5,215 nucleotides of DNA from Dehalococcoidia bacterium (GTDB lineage: Bacteria > Chloroflexota > Dehalococcoidia > GIF9 > AB-539-J10). The position numbers were made by a program, and so were the translations under genes. Under the pieces are notes generated by a model, which had not been told where the DNA came from, searched no databases, and saw only the letters and a list, made by a program, of their open reading frames with translations. Positions 5,011 through 5,215 of this stretch are shown here, one piece after another. Every line of letters begins with the position of its first letter. Positions within the stretch are counted from its first letter, which is position 1. The stretch spans positions 1 through 5,215 of the forward strand of contig JAUWOB010000082.1 of assembly GCA_030612345.1 (NCBI GenBank), in the 5' to 3' direction.

Positions 5011-5215
5011 ATGAGTTGTACCCTCACTATCGAGAGCCTTGCTGGTGTTGCTTCCTCCTGGGATAAATGGCGTCACTGTTTGCAGTGGGGCTCCATCTTC
5101 GTCATACCTGCCTGTCTGCAGGCCTGGTGGCAGGCCTTCGGGCACGAGGCTGAGTTGTATTTGCGGGTGCTGAGGGAAGGCGACGAGGTGATCGGCTTTG
5201 CCCCGCTCCAGATGA
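5011..5215 (+). CDS. FemAB/CelD-like GNAT acyltransferase, N-terminal part (3' partial)
   Basis: The frame from the ATG at 5011 is open to the right edge (68 codons). An in-frame TAA at 5002-5004 rules out a start further left. The visible part contains 'WDKWRHCL' (17-24), 'IFVIPACLQAWWQAFG' (29-44), 'ELYLRVLREGDEVIGFAPL' (47-65). This order (W-x-x-L, F..P..L.AWW.AFG, then a strand-turn-strand ending in GxAPL) is characteristic of the N-terminal half of the Acetyltransf_6 group of the GNAT fold (COG5653, CelD/BcsL; related to FemAB). Members transfer acyl or aminoacyl groups in exopolysaccharide, cell-surface or peptidoglycan-related synthesis; substrates are mostly unknown. The catalytic half lies beyond the window. 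It is divergent from the GTPase-arcC operon across a 231-nt regulatory region. Family assignment from this short piece is fairly good; function is open. Confidence 0.75.
   Translation, partial: MSCTLTIESLAGVASSWDKWRHCLQWGSIFVIPACLQAWWQAFGHEAELYLRVLREGDEVIGFAPLQM

Noticed and set aside
5110..5136. Nested short inverted repeats (GCCTG/CAGGC and GGCCTG/CAGGCC)
   Set aside because: They resemble dispersed palindromes seen in some genomes, but they encode the conserved QAWWQA stretch of the acyltransferase family, so codon repetition explains them.

Overview
The window looks like chromosomal DNA of a bacterium. A Dehalococcoidia-like member of the Chloroflexota, uncultured or poorly characterised, is my best guess. 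This rests on three things: the style of the CARDB surface protein at the left end, the peptide deformylase sequence, and the pairing of a COG2403-type GTPase with carbamate kinase. The phylum call is inference from family resemblance; no rRNA or other marker is present. Bacterial rather than archaeal origin is supported by peptide deformylase, Shine-Dalgarno sites and sigma70-like promoters.

Layout. (1) Positions 3-785, plus strand: the 3' end of a membrane-anchored surface protein (CARDB-like domain, one transmembrane helix, basic cytoplasmic tail). A perfect 14-bp inverted repeat lies inside its last codons. (2) 798-1277, minus: peptide deformylase, convergent with the first gene. Two signature positions have changed, including the first histidine of the metal-binding HExxH motif, which is Gln. 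(3) 1278-1519: a divergent promoter region, with a TATAAT box facing def and a good sigma70-like promoter facing a GC-rich leader of about 110 nt. (4) 1520-2323, plus: an enoyl-CoA hydratase/isomerase (crotonase) family protein. (5) 2324-2398: a short convergent gap with no clear terminator. (6) 2399-3364 and 3436-4779, both minus: a probable two-gene operon, transcribed COG2403 GTPase first and carbamate kinase second. (7) 4780-5010: a second divergent regulatory region with a candidate promoter on each strand and overlapping inverted repeats. (8) 5011 to the right edge, plus: the start of a GNAT-fold acyltransferase of the FemAB/CelD (Acetyltransf_6) type, cut by the window edge.

How the genes work together. 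Only the COG2403 GTPase and carbamate kinase look like a functional unit. Carbamate kinase interconverts carbamoyl phosphate and ADP with carbamate and ATP, usually to make ATP from a nitrogen-compound breakdown pathway. The GTPase-like partner is often annotated as a cyclic 2,3-diphosphoglycerate synthetase, but its position suggests a job tied to carbamoyl-phosphate metabolism. The other genes are independent: N-terminal Met deformylation, acyl-CoA metabolism and cell-surface functions. I see no mobile element, CRISPR array, tRNA or rRNA. The items most worth a second look are the deformylase active-site change, the GTPase-kinase pair and the structured divergent region before the acyltransferase.
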